Below are positions 29,428 through 38,353 of a stretch of DNA of 64,000 nt, piece after piece. The notes below the pieces were generated by a model, which was given only the letters and a program-made list of their open reading frames with translations, had not been told where the DNA came from and ran no database searches. A program made the translations under genes and the position numbers. Source of the DNA: Reyranella sp. (lineage in GTDB: Bacteria > Pseudomonadota > Alphaproteobacteria > Reyranellales > Reyranellaceae); contig NZ_SCVC01000006.1 in assembly GCF_004297405.1 (NCBI RefSeq), positions 682,001 through 746,000 on the forward strand, read 5' to 3'. Positions within the stretch are counted from its first letter, which is position 1; each line of letters begins with the position of its first letter.

Positions 29428-30245
29428 AACCGTCCTCCGCTCTTGCCAGTCCCGAGATAGGCTTCGATCACCTTGGGGTCGCGCTGCACCTCCTCCGGTG
29501 TGCCGGCGGCAATGCGCCGGCCACGATCTAGCACCACGACGCGATCAGAGATGTCCATGACGACGCCCATGTCGTGCTCGATCAGGACGACGGTGACACC
29601 GCGTTCCTGATTCACATCGAGGACATAGCGCGCCATGTCCTCCTTCTCGTCCTGGTTCATGCCACCCATGGGCTCGTCGAGCAGCAGCACCTTGGGCTCG
29701 AGCGCCAGCGCTCGGCCGAGTTCGACCCGTTTGCGCAGCCCGTAGGCCAGAGCCGCCGTGGGCTGCTTGCGCAAATCCTGGAGCTTCAGGAACTCGATGA
29801 TTTCCTCGATCGCTTCGCGGTGGGCAATGTCTTCCTTCTGCGCCATGCCCCAGTAGATGACGCTCGACAGCACGCCGGCCTTCATCCGCACGTGCCGGCC
29901 CAGCATCAGATTGTCGAGGACGGTGAGGCCGCTGAAGAGCGCAATGTTCTGGAAAGTGCGCGCGATGCCCAACGCTGCGATATCGCTGGGCTTCTTCTGC
30001 GTGATGTCTTGGCCCTCCAGGACGACGCGGCCGGTATCGGGTTTGTAGAAACCCGAGATCATGTTCAGGAGCGAGGTCTTGCCGGCGCCGTTAGGGCCGA
30101 TAATGGAGAGGATGCCGCCGCGGGGTACTTCGAGGGAAACGTCTTGCACGGCGGTGACGCCGCCGAACCGTTTCGACACGCCTTCGACCACGAGCTGATA
30201 GTCGCCCTCACGCGCAGGTATGCGCTGGGCGGACGCCCCCATCAT
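29424..30245 (-). CDS. livG: branched-chain-type ABC transporter ATPase (LivG)
   Basis: 273-residue ATPase. Walker A GPNGAGKTS, NTARTFQN-type block IARTFQNIALFSGLTVLDNL, signature ALAYGLRKRVELGRAL (variant of LSGGQ, as in many LivG), Walker B VLLLDEPMGGMN and H-loop IEHDMGVVM. First gene of the operon; GGGAGGG lies just before the ATG. It overlaps the ligase by ATGA. Confidence 0.92.
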   Translation of the reverse strand: MMGASAQRIPAREGDYQLVVEGVSKRFGGVTAVQDVSLEVPRGGILSIIGPNGAGKTSLLNMISGFYKPDTGRVVLEGQDITQKKPSDIAALGIARTFQNIALFSGLTVLDNLMLGRHVRMKAGVLSSVIYWGMAQKEDIAHREAIEEIIEFLKLQDLRKQPTAALAYGLRKRVELGRALALEPKVLLLDEPMGGMNQDEKEDMARYVLDVNQERGVTVVLIEHDMGVVMDISDRVVVLDRGRRIAAGTPEEVQRDPKVIEAYLGTGKSGGRL

Positions 30246-30339
30246 GAACCCTCCCTAAACTCTACCCTCTTGTTCGCTTATAGTTACCGGCATCATGCAG
30301 GTTCCGCGGAGCGGACGCAACATGCCGGGAGTTCGGTCC

Positions 30340-31194
30340 ATGCCACGCCACATCGTTTGTCTTACTTTCGACCACGATCACGTCTCCGGCCTGATCGCAC
30401 GCGGCATGACCTCCCCGACGGCAATCTCACGTGGCGAGTACGATATCGTCGTGATCCCGCGCCTGGTCGCCTTGATGAATCGCTACGGCATCAAGGCAAC
30501 GTTCTTCACCCCGGGACACACGATCGACAGCACGCCTGCGGCCGTCACCCCCTATGTCGAGGCGGGGCACGAACTTGCCCATCACGGCTGGACTCATCGC
30601 CTGCCGGTCACTCTTTCCCGCGACGAGGAGGAAGAGGAAATCGTCCGCGGCAACGAATCGATCAAGCGCATCAGTGGGCGGCCGGCGCGCGGCTATCGCT
30701 CCCCCGCCTGGGATCTCTCCCCTCATTCGATCGATCTGCTGCTGAAGCACGGCATCCAGTACGACAGCTCCTTGATGGGCAACGACTACGATTGCTACTT
30801 CGCCCGCCAGGGCGACGTTGCCGAGCTGATGAAGCCCTTGGTGCGTGGCCGCGAAACCGCACTGATCGAGATGCCGATCAGCTGGTCGCTCGACGACTAT
30901 CCCGTCTTCGAATACATGCGCCTGCCTAACGGCTCGGTTCAGCAGGGCCTGATGAATGCGACGAGCGTGCTGGAAAACTTCGTCGACGATTTCACCTATA
31001 TGACTCGGGTCTGCGATTACGGAATCCTGACCTACACCTTCCACCCGCATGTCATTGGCCGCGGCCATCGCATGATGATGCTAGAGCGGCTGATCCAGCG
31101 CCTGATCGAGGGCGGCGCAGTGTTCATGACCATGGAAGAGGCCATGCAGGATTGGCTGGCGCGTCGCCAGGGCGTTGCCAAGGCAGCGGAGTAA
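30340..31194 (+). CDS. polysaccharide deacetylase family protein (NodB-like)
   Basis: 284 residues from the ATG at 30340, chosen because GGGAG lies about 8 bp upstream and the fold begins at CLTFDHDHV. The metal-binding residues D (FDHDH), and histidines in HHGWTHR at about 91-97 are seen; GIKATFFTPGHT and GYRSPAWDLSP are conserved NodB-fold blocks; HPHVIGR is the C-terminal motif. No signal peptide is visible, which favours the cytosolic PuuE/allantoinase-like group acting on amide bonds rather than cell-wall chitin. It is divergent from livG. Confidence 0.87.
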   Translation: MPRHIVCLTFDHDHVSGLIARGMTSPTAISRGEYDIVVIPRLVALMNRYGIKATFFTPGHTIDSTPAAVTPYVEAGHELAHHGWTHRLPVTLSRDEEEEEIVRGNESIKRISGRPARGYRSPAWDLSPHSIDLLLKHGIQYDSSLMGNDYDCYFARQGDVAELMKPLVRGRETALIEMPISWSLDDYPVFEYMRLPNGSVQQGLMNATSVLENFVDDFTYMTRVCDYGILTYTFHPHVIGRGHRMMMLERLIQRLIEGGAVFMTMEEAMQDWLARRQGVAKAAE

Positions 31195-31285
31195 CGGTTT
31201 ACATTTGCCGGAATACGCGCCGTCACAGAACTGCAACCATTTCCTTCAGGATTCATTAGATTTGAACCAGCACTACGGAGGCCTT

Positions 31286-31534
31286 ATGCGCACAACCATC
31301 CTCGCCTTGGGAATTCTCGGCGTTCTCATCACCCCAGCCTTTGCAGGCAGACCCGTGACGGATGAGGAGCGCACAAAGCTGGTCGAGGCCTTGAAGGCGC
31401 AGGGCTGCACTGGCGGCAAGATGGAGTTCGACAGCAACAAATTCGAAGTCGATGACGCGACTTGCGCCGATGGCAAGAAGTACGACCTCGACTTCGATCA
31501 GGCCTTCGCCCTTCTCAAGAAGAAGGCCGATTAG
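31286..31534 (+). CDS. small exported protein, PepSY-like
   Basis: 82 residues: signal peptide MRTTILALGILGVLITPAFAG, then a domain with two cysteines (QGCTGG, DDATCADG) and KYDLDFDQAFALLKKK. The pattern EVDDATC-DGKKYDLDFD resembles PepSY-like periplasmic proteins. GGAG lies just upstream of the ATG. After the stop, AGGCTC-CCAACA-GAGCCT (31533-31550) is a small hairpin between convergent genes and may serve as a weak terminator. Confidence 0.65.
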   Translation: MRTTILALGILGVLITPAFAGRPVTDEERTKLVEALKAQGCTGGKMEFDSNKFEVDDATCADGKKYDLDFDQAFALLKKKAD

Positions 31535-31550
31535 GCTCCCAACAGAGCCT

Positions 31551-32336
31551 TCAGGTTGCGCGTGCTTTGCGAATCGACCGGCAGATCGTGACCATCTTGC
31601 CGATGGCGTGATCGACGAAGGCCTGCACGCTCTTCTCGATTTCTGCAGCGAGGCGAGGCTTCTCCGCTGAAATCACTCGCGCCAGGACCGAGGCCTTCTC
31701 GCGGGCGGTGGAAAGATTCGCGGCAATGGCCCGGTCGAGCGAGCCGTCGGCCTGCGCAGGTACCAGTACAGCCTCGATCCGCTCCAGAAAGAATGGCGCA
31801 TGAGCCAGATGCCGGTACATGCTGGCGAGGATCAGTGGCTGCGGGCGATCCCCGAACCTGTTCAAACGCAGCACGCGTTGCCAAGTCCCGGGGGCAACAT
31901 CATCCTGTGACGCGAGTTTGGGCAATGTGACGTCAGGAGCTGGCAGCCGTGGCCCCTGCTCCGGCACCCCCGACGCGGCCGCTTCGCCGCGCAGCCAAGC
32001 CGTGAGCGCTCCCAGCGCAAAGAGATTGATGGTGTTGGAATGGTCGTAGCTCGCCAGCACCGCATCGACGCTGGCAGGCTCGTTGCCCGCGAGCGAGCCC
32101 AAGGGGGCAAGCAGCATCCCTTCCCTGAAGCGAACTGCCGCCGTGTCGGCCATGCCCTGAAGGTAAAGTGGCTTCACCGCCGCCCAGGCCCAAGGCAGAG
32201 CGCCGTCCATGGCCGCAAGATGGCGCCACACGAGATTGACGACCCGGACGCCGACAGTGGCGCGGATATCGGCAAAGAGGTCGGCGACTTCGCCTGTCGC
32301 TGTCGCTTCGGCAACGGCCGGAAACGGATCGGTCAC
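31551..32336 (-). CDS. DehI-fold protein (2-haloacid dehalogenase DehI family)
   Basis: 261 residues. EVADLFADIRATVGV, then LVWRHLAAMDGALPWAWAAVKPL and a second repeat with RFGDRPQPLILASMYRHLAHAPFFLERI, match the duplicated helical fold of DehI. The GTG start at 32336 overlaps the stop of the PhyH gene (GTGA), which decides it. By-eye alignment to DehI from memory keeps the asparagine in YDHSNTINL but puts methionine where the water-activating aspartate would be, so it may not be a dehalogenase. Last gene of a six-gene operon starting at 38259. Confidence 0.65.
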   Translation of the reverse strand: MTDPFPAVAEATATGEVADLFADIRATVGVRVVNLVWRHLAAMDGALPWAWAAVKPLYLQGMADTAAVRFREGMLLAPLGSLAGNEPASVDAVLASYDHSNTINLFALGALTAWLRGEAAASGVPEQGPRLPAPDVTLPKLASQDDVAPGTWQRVLRLNRFGDRPQPLILASMYRHLAHAPFFLERIEAVLVPAQADGSLDRAIAANLSTAREKASVLARVISAEKPRLAAEIEKSVQAFVDHAIGKMVTICRSIRKARAT

Positions 32337-33214
32337 TCGGCCGCCTGCTTGGAGTCCTGGCCCAGCACCGTGAAGAACGAGGCGGTCTTCGGTTGCTTGG
32401 GCAGCTCGATGAGCCCTTCCTTCAGGCGAGCGAAGCGCGCTTCCTTGCCGCGCACGATGCGGCCCTCGTTCAGGCTCGGCATCGGGTTGCGTGCGATCGG
32501 CACGGCATCGGCCGCCGTGTAGACGCAGATGTAGAGGCCGCGCGACTTGTCCGCCCCATTGGCTGCCGAACCGTGCAGCAGCCGTGTGTGCATCAGGCAG
32601 ACCGCCCCCGCCTTGCCGAGACATGGCAGCGATTGCGCCAGGGCCTTCTTCTCCTCGTCCGCAGCGACGGCGCCGGTGAAGCGCTCGCCCTCGAACAACG
32701 ACAGCATCGGCCCCTTATGCGAACCCGGTACGACGGTGAGGCAACCATTGTTCTCGTCGACATCGTCGAGGAACAGCAGCGCCGTCACGATGTCGTCGTT
32801 GGTGTGCGGCGTGTAGGCGAAGTCCTGGTGGTAGTTCACCTCGGTCTTGGCGCCCGAAAGCTTCAGGTTGATCTTGCAGTGGTGGAACTTGACGTCCGGC
32901 CCGATCAGGTCGGCTACCATGTCGACCATGCGCGCGTCGAGCATGACCTCACGATAGGCATCGGAAATATCCGAGGGATTGTTGATGCGCCGCAACGCCG
33001 GTTTCTCGGCGCTGTGTTCGGCACCCATGTCGAAACGCGGCCGGCCATCCACTGTCGGGGGGCCGAACGGCGCGGCATGCGCCCGGCTCTGCTCCACCCA
33101 GCCCGCGATTTCGCCCTTGAGGGCGGCGAGCTGGGCCGGTGTTACGGCCTCCTCGACCATGAGGTAGCCGTCACGCCAGAACGCATCTCTTTGTTCCTGT
33201 GTCAGCACCGTCAT
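32333..33214 (-). CDS. phytanoyl-CoA dioxygenase (PhyH) family protein
   Basis: 293-residue Fe(II)/2-oxoglutarate oxygenase. The HxD pair is in NYHQDFAYTPHT (near residue 130), and the distal histidine in MHTRLLHGSAAN (near 214); the 2-oxoglutarate-binding arginine is probably in KSRGLYICVY. It usually hydroxylates alpha to a carboxyl or CoA ester. The neighbours are a CoA-transferase upstream (12-bp gap) and a DehI-fold gene downstream (4-bp overlap), so a CoA thioester or small acid substrate is possible. Confidence 0.85.
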   Translation of the reverse strand: MTVLTQEQRDAFWRDGYLMVEEAVTPAQLAALKGEIAGWVEQSRAHAAPFGPPTVDGRPRFDMGAEHSAEKPALRRINNPSDISDAYREVMLDARMVDMVADLIGPDVKFHHCKINLKLSGAKTEVNYHQDFAYTPHTNDDIVTALLFLDDVDENNGCLTVVPGSHKGPMLSLFEGERFTGAVAADEEKKALAQSLPCLGKAGAVCLMHTRLLHGSAANGADKSRGLYICVYTAADAVPIARNPMPSLNEGRIVRGKEARFARLKEGLIELPKQPKTASFFTVLGQDSKQAAE

Positions 33215-33226
33215 GGTCGCCTCCTT

Positions 33227-34405
33227 CTAGACAACGCCGCGTTTGCGGAAATCGGCAATGGCCGCAGCGTCGTAGCCGAATTCCTTCAGAATCGCGTCGG
33301 TATGCTCACCCTGCTCCGGCGTCGCCGTCTTCATCTCGAACGGTGTCCGGCTCATGTTGATCGCCTGGCCGATCAGCTCGATGTCGCCGAGCTTCGGGGA
33401 TTTCACGGGATGCGCCATCTTCAGATGCTTGACCTGCGGATCGGCGAACATCTCGTCCATCTTGTAGATCGGACCTGCCGGCACGCCGGCCTTGTTCAGC
33501 TTCTCGACCAGTTCGGCGCTGCCGTAAGCCGCGACGCGCTTGTCGATCTCCGCATTCAGCGCATCACGATTCTTGGCGCGAGCCTTGTCCGAGTTGAACC
33601 GTTCGTCGGTCATCAGCTCCGGCGCGGCGATGCACTCGCAGAAGCGCTTGTAGATGTGGCCGCCAGACGCCGCGATGTTGATGTAGCCGTCCTTGGTCTT
33701 GAAGACGCCGGTCGGGATCGAGGTCGGGTGGTTGTTGCCGGCCTGGCCCGGCACGTCCTTGGCGATGGTCCAGCGGGCAGCCTGGAAGTCACACATCGAG
33801 ATCATCGCCTGGAGCAGCGACGTCGAGATCCACTGGCCCTGGCCCGAGGTCTCACGTTCCAGCAGCGCAATCAGGATGCCGATGGCGCAGTGCAGGCCCG
33901 CGCCCACGTCGGCCACGGCAATACCGGCGCGCACCGGACCTTGCTCCGGCATACCGGTGACCCACATCAGGCCACCCATGCCCTGGGCGATCTGGTCGAA
34001 GCCGGCACGCTCCGCATAGGGGCCGTCCTGGCCGAAGCCCGAGATCGACCCCAGGATGATCCGCGGGTTCACCTTCTTCAGGCTCTCATGGTCGATGCCC
34101 AGGCGGAACTTCACGTCGGCGCGGTAGTTCTCGACCACGACGTCGGCCTTCTCGACCATCTTCATGAAGATGGCGCGGCCGTCCGGTTCCTTGAGGTTGA
34201 GGGTCACCGACCGCTTGTTGCGGTGCAGGTTCTGGAAGTCGGGTCCGTGGCGCGGCCCGCCCATATCCATCTCGCCGGCCGACGGCGGCATCTCGACCTT
34301 GATGCAGTTGGCACCCCAGTCGGCGAGGTAGCGCACAGCGGTCGGACCGGCGCGCACGCGCGTCAGGTCGAGGACGGTAAAGCGGGAAAGCGGTCCAGCG
34401 GTCAT
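33227..34405 (-). CDS. class III (CaiB/BaiF) CoA-transferase
   Basis: 392 residues. VLDLTRVRAGPTAVRYLADWGANCIKVE is the family's N-terminal block; RGGDxxxxxxKR-like RNKRSVTLNLKEPDGR follows; then the active-site region CDFQAARWTI and NNHPTSIPTGVFKTKDGYINIAA. It transfers CoA from a donor to a carboxylic acid. It follows the ATPase gene by 22 bp in the same operon as the Fbp-type ABC importer, which suggests that the imported compound is the CoA acceptor. Confidence 0.9.
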   Translation of the reverse strand: MTAGPLSRFTVLDLTRVRAGPTAVRYLADWGANCIKVEMPPSAGEMDMGGPRHGPDFQNLHRNKRSVTLNLKEPDGRAIFMKMVEKADVVVENYRADVKFRLGIDHESLKKVNPRIILGSISGFGQDGPYAERAGFDQIAQGMGGLMWVTGMPEQGPVRAGIAVADVGAGLHCAIGILIALLERETSGQGQWISTSLLQAMISMCDFQAARWTIAKDVPGQAGNNHPTSIPTGVFKTKDGYINIAASGGHIYKRFCECIAAPELMTDERFNSDKARAKNRDALNAEIDKRVAAYGSAELVEKLNKAGVPAGPIYKMDEMFADPQVKHLKMAHPVKSPKLGDIELIGQAINMSRTPFEMKTATPEQGEHTDAILKEFGYDAAAIADFRKRGVV

Positions 34406-34427
34406 GCTCTCACTCTACATTAAATGA

Positions 34428-35489
34428 CTATTCAACCCGTACCATGGCGGCGGGATCGATCTCCAGCCAGACCCGGCTGCCGACCTCGAACACCTGGCTC
34501 GGACTGGTCGAAACGCGGATCGGCTTGGCACCGGTCAGGGGGCGCACCTGGTAGTCCCAGTATTCGCCCAGGTAGGAACGGCTGGAAATTTCGGCCTCGA
34601 CCGCCAGAGCCTGTCCGGAAGGCTGGCTGGTCGCCAGGCCAATGGCCTGCGGCCGTAGGGAATAGAGCAACGCGCCGCTGCCATTGACCCCTTCCAGGTT
34701 GCCGGCCTTGGCGGTGAAGCCGTCGAAACGGACCTCGTTCCCTTGGTGGTCGCCCTCGAGGAAATTGGTGCGACCGATGAAGCCCGCCACGAACCGGCTC
34801 TTGGGCCGGCGGTACAGCGTATGCGGCGCGTCGATCTGTTCGATCTTGCCTTTGTTCATGACCACGATCCGGTCCGAGGTCACCATGGCTTCGGACTGGT
34901 CGTGGGTGACGTAGACCGTCGTGATCTTGAACTCGTCGTGGAGGCGGCGGATCTCGAAGCGCATCTCCTCGCGGAGGTTGGCGTCGAGATTGGAGAGCGG
35001 TTCGTCGAGCAGCAGCACTTCCGGCTCGACGACGATGGCGCGGGCCAGCGCCACGCGCTGCTGCTGGCCACCTGACAGCTCGGCGGGATAGCGGCCCTTG
35101 AGATTGCGCATCTGGACCACGTCGAGGATCTTGTCGACCCGGCGGTCGATCTCCGACCGCGACAGTTTGCGGACCTGCAGGCCGAAGCCGACATTCTCGC
35201 CCACTGTCATGTTCGGCCAGATCGCATAGCTCTGGAAGATCATCGACATGCGGCGGCGCTCCGGCGGCACGACGCCTGATGCCGAGGAGATCTGTTGGCC
35301 GTCCATCTCGATCGTCCCGCCCGTCGGCGGCATGAAGCCCGCGATCATGCGCAAGGTCGTGGTCTTGCCGCAGCCCGAGGGGCCCAGCAACGACACGAAC
35401 TCGCCCTTCACCAGTTCGAGGGAAAAGTCGGCGACGGCATCGAAGCTGCCGTAGCGTTTGGCGACGTTCTTCAGGACGAGCTTGCTCAT
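34428..35489 (-). CDS. ABC transporter ATPase, FbpC/PotA type
   Basis: 353 residues. Walker A GPSGCGKTTTLRM, Q-loop IFQSYAIWPNMTV, signature LSGGQQQRVALARAI, Walker B VLLLDEPLSNLD, switch YVTHDQSEAM, then a C-terminal TOBE domain from about 275. This belongs to the iron/putrescine/organic anion importers. Overlaps the permease stop by ATGA. The neighbouring enzymes suggest an organic substrate rather than iron. Confidence 0.92.
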   Translation of the reverse strand: MSKLVLKNVAKRYGSFDAVADFSLELVKGEFVSLLGPSGCGKTTTLRMIAGFMPPTGGTIEMDGQQISSASGVVPPERRRMSMIFQSYAIWPNMTVGENVGFGLQVRKLSRSEIDRRVDKILDVVQMRNLKGRYPAELSGGQQQRVALARAIVVEPEVLLLDEPLSNLDANLREEMRFEIRRLHDEFKITTVYVTHDQSEAMVTSDRIVVMNKGKIEQIDAPHTLYRRPKSRFVAGFIGRTNFLEGDHQGNEVRFDGFTAKAGNLEGVNGSGALLYSLRPQAIGLATSQPSGQALAVEAEISSRSYLGEYWDYQVRPLTGAKPIRVSTSPSQVFEVGSRVWLEIDPAAMVRVE

Positions 35490-37219
35490 GTCGCGTTACG
35501 CCTCAGCATGAAATCACGGCCGAGCGCCTTCTGCCCGACCCACAGCAGCGGCAGAGTAAGCACCTGCAGGATCAACGCCAATGCGGCGAGACGCTCGAAA
35601 TTGCCCTCCTCGCTCATGTCGAAGATCATGACCGACGCCACCTTGGTATTGGGCCCATAGAGGAAGATCGCCGCAGACAACTCACGCGTCGCCGGAATGA
35701 AGATCAGTAGCCAGGCGCCCAGCAGATTGCGCTTCAGGAGCGGCGCCACGACGCGGCGCAGCGCCGTCAACCGGCTGCCTCCCAGCACGCGGACCGCTTC
35801 CTCCATCTCGGGATTAAGGCTGCGGATCGCCGCGCTGGCGTTGACGTAACCCACCGGCAGAAAGCGCGTGGTGAAGGCCAGGATCAGGATCAGCGCCGTG
35901 CCATAGAGCGCCAATGGCGGCGGCGCGTAGGCGGCATAGAAACCGATCGCCAGCACGACACCCGGGATCACGAAGGGCGCCACGCAGAGGAAACCCAGGA
36001 CGCCGCCGAACGGCACGAGCTTGCGGGCGACGATATAGGCCACGCCCAGAGTCAGGAACACGGCCACGGTGGCGCTGGCCCCGGCATAGAGGAAGCTGTT
36101 CAGTACCGATTGCGCCGCCGTCGCATGCTCGAAAAGCACGAAGCGAAAGTTCTGCAGCGAGACGTTGTCCAGTGAGAAACCACGGCCCCAGGCTTTGGCG
36201 AAGGCCGACTGGATCAGGAATATGTAGGGCAGGAACACGGAGAGCGCCGCGACGAACATCGCGTAACCGAACACGACCCAGCGCCAACGGCCAAGCAGGA
36301 TGGGCCGCCGGTCGCCGCCCTTCCCTGTCAGCGCCACGAAGCCCTTGCGACGGGTGATCAGGCGCTGCACCAGCACCAGCAGTACCGTGACGCCCAGCAG
36401 CGGCATGGCATAGGCCGCTGCCACTTCGACCCGGACGGGATTTCCGAAGAACTGGAAGAGTTGTGTCGTCACCACATTGAAGCGCGCTGGAATGGCGATC
36501 ATCGCCGGTGAGCCGAAGAGCGCGATCGCCTCCAGGAAGCAGATGATCAGGCCACCCAGGATCGCCGGCAGCGCCAACGGCAAGGTCACTCGCCACATCG
36601 TCCGCCATGGCCCTGCGCCCAGGATGTTGGCGGCGTCTTCCATCTCCGACGAGACGAGCTCCAGCGCCGCCGTCGTGAAGATGAAGATATAGGGGAAGGA
36701 ATAGAGCGCGATGACGACGGCAAGACCGGTGAAGCTGTAGATGTTGAACGGGCCGGCCTCGGCGCCCGTTGCCAGCATATAAAAGCGGTTCAGCCAGCCG
36801 GCGTTAGGGCCCGCCAGCAAAATCCAGGCGACTGCGCCGGTGTAGGGTGGTGTGATGAAGGTCGCCAGCACCAGCATGCGCGTGAGGCCGCGGCCGGGCA
36901 TGTCGGTACGTGCGACAGCCCAGGCCAACGGCACGGCGAATACGCCCGCCAGAAGGGCCGATACCGCGCCAAGCTTCAGTGAGTTCAGCAGCGCATCGAC
37001 ATAGCGCGCGCGCCCATAAGCCGTGGCGTAGTTGGCAAAGGTGAATTCGCCCGTCCGCTCCGCCTGAAAGCTGGTGATCACCAGATAGATGAACGGGCTC
37101 ACCACCAAGAACAGCAGGACCGCGATGATCGCGATCCACAACAACCAGGTTGAATCGAAGTAACCGGCGCGCCCTGGGCGCGCCGGCGCGGCATCGAGAG
37201 TAGAAGCAGTCGCTGTCAC
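35486..37219 (-). CDS. fused double-domain ABC permease, FbpB type
   Basis: 577 residues with about 12 membrane segments, the usual length for FbpB/SfuB permeases where two permease domains are fused. The first has an EAA-like loop at about 188-205 (MEDAANILGAGPWRTMWRV), the second at about 490-510 (MEEAVRVLGGSRLTALRRV). Start MTATASTLDAAPARPG. It follows the binding-protein gene by 20 bp. Confidence 0.92.
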   Translation of the reverse strand: MTATASTLDAAPARPGRAGYFDSTWLLWIAIIAVLLFLVVSPFIYLVITSFQAERTGEFTFANYATAYGRARYVDALLNSLKLGAVSALLAGVFAVPLAWAVARTDMPGRGLTRMLVLATFITPPYTGAVAWILLAGPNAGWLNRFYMLATGAEAGPFNIYSFTGLAVVIALYSFPYIFIFTTAALELVSSEMEDAANILGAGPWRTMWRVTLPLALPAILGGLIICFLEAIALFGSPAMIAIPARFNVVTTQLFQFFGNPVRVEVAAAYAMPLLGVTVLLVLVQRLITRRKGFVALTGKGGDRRPILLGRWRWVVFGYAMFVAALSVFLPYIFLIQSAFAKAWGRGFSLDNVSLQNFRFVLFEHATAAQSVLNSFLYAGASATVAVFLTLGVAYIVARKLVPFGGVLGFLCVAPFVIPGVVLAIGFYAAYAPPPLALYGTALILILAFTTRFLPVGYVNASAAIRSLNPEMEEAVRVLGGSRLTALRRVVAPLLKRNLLGAWLLIFIPATRELSAAIFLYGPNTKVASVMIFDMSEEGNFERLAALALILQVLTLPLLWVGQKALGRDFMLRRNAT

Positions 37220-37239
37220 GTCGGTTGCCGCCCTCTACC

Positions 37240-38259
37240 TCAATTGCCAAACGTATCGCGCCACTGCTCGATCACCTCCGGGATGCCCTTGTCGACCTCG
37301 GCAACCGTCGGTCGGATCAGCTTGATCTCGCTGATCGGCTTGGCGCCCGGAGGGGACGCCACTTCGGGACGCAGCGGAACGCCGAAGTGCTTGGCGTTGA
37401 TCTTCGAAGCCTCGATTGAATAGAGATACTCCATGAAGAGCTTCGCAGCATTGGGATGCTTCGTACCCTTCATGATCGCCGAGGGCGAGATGATCAGCAC
37501 GGCGCCGTCGCTGGGGTAGGACACGGCCAGCGGATTGCCGCGCGCTGCACTGAACAAGGTCGAGCCGTCGGCACCCGCCGCCACTTGCCGTTCACCGGCG
37601 TTCAGCGCCGTGACCGTGTCGTTGATCGAGCGGCCGATCTGCGGCTTGTTCTTCTCCAGCTTCTCGAAGTACTGCCAGCCATAGAGCTTCTTCATCGACA
37701 GGACCCAGGTTCCGACATAGCCCGAGAAACCTGGATGGCCGGTCGAGACCTTGCCCTTCCACTTGATGTCGAGCAGGTCTTCCCACTTCTTGGGGGCATC
37801 CTCCGGCTTTACCTTGGAGGTGTTGTAGGTCAGCACCACCAGCCCGGCCGCGGTCGGGTGGTAAAAGCCATCCGGATCGAAATTCTGGAAGATCGGCGAA
37901 ATCTTCGGCGTCGCCTCGGGGATGTACTTGTCGAAGCGGCCTTCGGCCTTCAGCCGGGCGTAGTGGCCGAGATCGGTCGACGAGAACACATCGCAGATGG
38001 TCTGGTTGTTCTTGATATCCTGCAGCAGGCGTTGATAGGCGACCTGCGCCGTCGTGCGCACGACATTGACCTTCACCCCGTACATTTCGGTGAAGCCGCG
38101 CCCCAGATCCTCTGCCCCTTCAGACGTATAATGGGCGACGTACCAGGTCAGCTCGCCCTCTTTCTTGGCAGCCTCGGCAAGTGCTTTGACATCCGCCCGC
38201 GCCGCAACAGGTGCGAGAAACAGCGCAAAAGCGAGCGCGAGGCGTCCCAACCCCTTCAT
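37240..38259 (-). CDS. ABC substrate-binding protein, Fbp (iron/organic) type
   Basis: 339 residues. Signal peptide MKGLGRLALAFALFLAPVAARA, mature KALAEAAKKEGELTWYVAHYTSEGAEDLGRGFTEMYG and QICDVFSSTDLGHYARLKAEGRFDKY are family blocks. The Y-Y iron pair of FbpA is not evident; the ligand is probably an organic anion. GAGGAAATC lies upstream of the ATG at 38259. First gene of the leftward operon. Confidence 0.9.
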   Translation of the reverse strand: MKGLGRLALAFALFLAPVAARADVKALAEAAKKEGELTWYVAHYTSEGAEDLGRGFTEMYGVKVNVVRTTAQVAYQRLLQDIKNNQTICDVFSSTDLGHYARLKAEGRFDKYIPEATPKISPIFQNFDPDGFYHPTAAGLVVLTYNTSKVKPEDAPKKWEDLLDIKWKGKVSTGHPGFSGYVGTWVLSMKKLYGWQYFEKLEKNKPQIGRSINDTVTALNAGERQVAAGADGSTLFSAARGNPLAVSYPSDGAVLIISPSAIMKGTKHPNAAKLFMEYLYSIEASKINAKHFGVPLRPEVASPPGAKPISEIKLIRPTVAEVDKGIPEVIEQWRDTFGN

Positions 38260-38284
38260 GATTTCCTCCCGGTTCGTTACTTCA

Positions 38285-38315
38285 TTCGTATTGAAGTGCG
38301 ATACGATCATACGAA
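38285..38315. promoter_or_regulatory. three ATACGA(A/T) elements in a divergent promoter spacer
   Basis: TTCGTAT at 38285-38291 is the complement of ATACGAA at 38309-38315; ATACGAT lies between them at 38301-38307. Their spacing is one and a half helical turns or less, so a dimeric repressor or activator could bridge them. The site lies between the leftward ABC operon (start 38259) and the rightward operon (start 38354). No regulator gene is adjacent. Confidence 0.45.
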
Positions 38316-38353
38316 GAGCCACGCGACAAGCTTTAGGGACAAAGAGAACGCGC

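Noticed and set aside
27400..29460. 686-codon plus-strand open frame
   Set aside because: Antisense shadow of the acyl-CoA synthetase; high GC makes long antisense frames common.
31533..31550. 6-bp hairpin after the small exported gene
   Set aside because: No T tract and short stem; recorded in the gene entry but not called as a terminator.
32393..34423. 676-codon plus-strand open frame
   Set aside because: Antisense to PhyH and CoA-transferase genes, which have clear active-site motifs.
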